A stretch of DNA of 51,867 nt. It comes from Streptomyces roseoverticillatus (GTDB lineage: Bacteria; Actinomycetota; Actinomycetes; Streptomycetales; Streptomycetaceae). The notes beneath the pieces are model-generated. The model worked only from the letters and a program-made list of their open reading frames with translations. It did no database searches and had not been told where the DNA came from. The DNA lies in the NCBI RefSeq assembly GCF_000719265.1, contig NZ_JOFL01000036.1:1-51867 (forward strand), written 5' to 3'. Positions 50,192 through 51,867 of this stretch are shown piece after piece. The translations under genes and the position numbers were made by a program. Each line of letters starts with the position of its first letter. Within the stretch, counting starts at the first letter, position 1.

Positions 50192-51489
50192 CGACACTGA
50201 TGACCGTCCTCGGGATAGTCGTCTTCGTGGTGGGCCTGTTGTTCTCGATCGCCTGGCACGAGCTCGGCCACCTGTCGACCGCGAAGCTCTTCGGCATCCG
50301 CGTGCCGCAGTACATGGTCGGCTTCGGGCCGACGATCTTCTCGCGGAAGAAGGGCGAGACCGAGTACGGCATCAAGGCCGTCCCGCTCGGCGGCTACATC
50401 CGCATGATCGGCATGTTCCCGCCCGGTGCGGACGGGCGGATCACCGCCCGCTCCACGTCACCGTGGCGCGGCATGATCGAGGACGCCCGTTCGGCCGCCT
50501 TCGAGGAGCTCCAGCCGGGCGACGAGACGCGGCTGTTCTACACGCGCAAGCCGTGGAAGCGCGTCATCGTGATGTTTGCCGGCCCGTTCATGAACCTCGT
50601 CCTGGCCGTCGCGATCTTCCTCGGCGTGATGATGTCCTTCGGGATCAGCACGCAGACGACGACCGTCTCGACCGTCTCCGAGTGCGTCGTCGCCGCCAGC
50701 GCCCCGACCGACAAGTGCGGCAAGGGCAACCCGGACTCCCCGGCCAAGGCAGCCGGCCTCAAGCCGCGCGACAAGATCGTGGCCTTCAACGGGCACCGTA
50801 CGAACGACTGGGCCACGCTCCAGAAGGAGATCCGCAGGACCACCGGCCCGGCCACCGTCACCGTCGAGCGCGACGGCGCCCGCAAGACCCTGAGCGCGAA
50901 CCTCATCTCCAACCAGGTTCAGAAGTACGACAGCAAGGGTGCGCCCATCAAGGGGCAGTACGTGACGGCCGGGTTCCTCGGCTTCGCGCCCGCCACGGGC
51001 GTGGTGCCGCAGACCTTCGGGCAGTCCGTCGACCGTATGGGCGACATGGTGCAGTCCGGCGTCGAGTCGCTGATCGCCCTTCCCAGCAAGATCCCCGATC
51101 TGTGGAACGCCGCGTTCGACGGCGGCGAGCGCAAGGCGGACTCCCCGATGGGCGTCGTCGGCGCGGCACGAGTCGGCGGCGAGGTGTTCAACCTCGACAT
51201 CCCGCCGTCGCAGCAGATCGCGACCATGCTGTTCCTGGTCGCGGGCTTCAACCTCTCGCTGTTCCTGTTCAACATGCTGCCCCTGCTGCCGCTGGACGGC
51301 GGGCACATCGCCGGGGCGCTGTGGGAGTCCGTGCGGCGCGCCTTCGCCAAGGTGTTCCGGCGCCCCGACCCGGGGCCGTTCGACGTCGCGAAGCTGATGC
51401 CGGTCGCCTATGTGGTGGCGGGAATCTTCATCTGCTTCACTCTTCTCGTCCTCATCGCGGACGTGGTGAACCCGGTGCGGCTCACCTAG
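50188..51489 (+). CDS. M50 family site-2 metalloprotease (RseP/RIP-like)
   Basis: Intramembrane zinc protease, 433 residues, that cuts transmembrane proteins such as anti-sigma factors after a first cleavage. The HELGH zinc motif is at residues 24-28 in the first membrane helix. A PDZ domain lies around residues 170-265 ([20 protein letters not shown]), and the third zinc ligand is in the [17 protein letters not shown] segment near residue 370. Four membrane helices are apparent. The coupling dxr - M50 protease - ispG is the usual actinobacterial arrangement. The start ATG overlaps the dxr stop by four bases. Confidence 0.95.
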   Translation: MTTLMTVLGIVVFVVGLLFSIAWHELGHLSTAKLFGIRVPQYMVGFGPTIFSRKKGETEYGIKAVPLGGYIRMIGMFPPGADGRITARSTSPWRGMIEDARSAAFEELQPGDETRLFYTRKPWKRVIVMFAGPFMNLVLAVAIFLGVMMSFGISTQTTTVSTVSECVVAASAPTDKCGKGNPDSPAKAAGLKPRDKIVAFNGHRTNDWATLQKEIRRTTGPATVTVERDGARKTLSANLISNQVQKYDSKGAPIKGQYVTAGFLGFAPATGVVPQTFGQSVDRMGDMVQSGVESLIALPSKIPDLWNAAFDGGERKADSPMGVVGAARVGGEVFNLDIPPSQQIATMLFLVAGFNLSLFLFNMLPLLPLDGGHIAGALWESVRRAFAKVFRRPDPGPFDVAKLMPVAYVVAGIFICFTLLVLIADVVNPVRLT

Positions 51490-51501
51490 CGCGAAGTGAG
51501 G

Positions 51502-51546
51502 ACAAACGCCCGTTTGTGGCGACCGGCCGGATTTTGTGGCCGGTCG
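51502..51546 (+). terminator. Two inverted repeats between the M50 protease gene and ispG
   Basis: ACAAACG-CC-CGTTTGT (51502-51517) is followed by a 9-bp stem, CGACCGGCC (51520-51528) with GGCCGGTCG (51538-51546), loop GGATTTTGT. The second looks like a terminator without a T-run; the first could be an operator. ispG starts 118 bases later. Confidence 0.6.
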
Positions 51547-51663
51547 TCCGCGTTTGAGGAGCCTCCGCGGTGGGATGTGCTTCCAACGGACCGGGTGCCG
51601 TAATCTCGAAGCGGAGCCCGCCGATCTCGGGACCTTGATTCACACCTTGGGGTTGCTCGCCAC

Positions 51664-51867
51664 ATGACTGCGATTTCGCTTGGAATGCCTTCCGTTCCGA
51701 TCAAGCTCGCCGACCGCAGGGTCAGCCGCAAGATCCAGGTCGGCTCCGTGGCCGTCGGCGGCGACGCACCCGTGTCGGTGCAGTCGATGACGACGACCAG
51801 GACGTCGGATATCGGTGCCACGCTTCAGCAGATTGCTGAGCTGACGGCTTCCGGTTGTCAGATCGTG
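51664..51867 (+). CDS. ispG: 4-hydroxy-3-methylbut-2-enyl diphosphate synthase (N-terminal part)
   Basis: Also called GcpE; a late MEP-pathway iron-sulfur enzyme. Only the first 68 residues are inside the window. The start [15 protein letters not shown] is typical of Streptomyces IspG, followed by the family signature [20 protein letters not shown] and [16 protein letters not shown]. The FeS cysteines lie beyond the window edge. The ATG at 51664 has only a weak purine-rich stretch upstream. Together with dxr it places two enzymes of the same pathway around the M50 protease. Confidence 0.95.
   Translation, partial: MTAISLGMPSVPIKLADRRVSRKIQVGSVAVGGDAPVSVQSMTTTRTSDIGATLQQIAELTASGCQIV

Overview
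The window is a stretch of a very GC-rich actinobacterial chromosome and almost certainly comes from a Streptomyces. The strongest clue is the sporulation sigma factor gene whiG, followed by a TetR gene, an M23-domain gene and the block rpsB-tsf-pyrH-frr-cdsA-rlmN, which is the usual Streptomyces order. The far end carries dxr, an M50 site-2 protease and ispG, also in core-chromosome order. No rRNA, tRNA, complete insertion sequence or CRISPR array was found. The species cannot be named from the sequence.

Layout. Positions 1-602 hold the C-terminal part of dprA behind about 100 bases of unusual, lower-GC sequence. 841-3082: whiG, a TetR regulator, and a secreted LytM/M23-like protein lacking two expected histidines. 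3397-9255: translation, nucleotide and lipid housekeeping genes (rpsB, tsf, pyrH, frr, cdsA, rlmN). 9329-13259: a TPP riboswitch and a thiamine ABC transporter (thiB, thiP, thiQ), closed by a strong bidirectional terminator. 13327-16390: a DMT-type membrane protein and an ABC pair whose ATPase has degenerate catalytic motifs.

16956-42862 reads as a polyamine and GABA catabolism region. It holds a class III aminotransferase with an Lrp/AsnC regulator, a gamma-aminobutyraldehyde-type dehydrogenase, a PotD-like binding protein, a second such dehydrogenase, potA-potB-potC, a PuuB-like FAD oxidase, gabT, a PucR regulator and a succinic-semialdehyde-type dehydrogenase. The potD at the canonical place before potA is a clear pseudogene, while an intact PotD-like gene sits about 7 kb upstream; the intact protein probably serves the PotABC importer in trans. 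Interspersed are gdpD, a futalosine-pathway or adenosine deaminase, two DUF4190 membrane proteins, a NADAR protein, a frameshifted phospholipase A2 gene, a PAP2 phosphatase and a large VirD4/FtsK-like ATPase. 43067-51867: an MDR oxidoreductase, a two-component system, an acyl-CoA dehydrogenase, then dxr, the M50 protease and the start of ispG (MEP isoprenoid pathway).

The most unusual feature is a dispersed short repeat with the core GCCTCATGCGGC (palindromic consensus GCCNCATGNGGC). It is present in 13 exact copies and many variants, mostly just downstream of genes and always oriented with the gene that carries or precedes it. Several clusters are arrays with a regular period of 20-22 bp, others about 12 bp. 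Inverted pairs of variants form terminator-like hairpins. Copies have entered reading frames as Pro-His-Ala motifs, and two start codons lie inside a core. I know of no named element that matches it.
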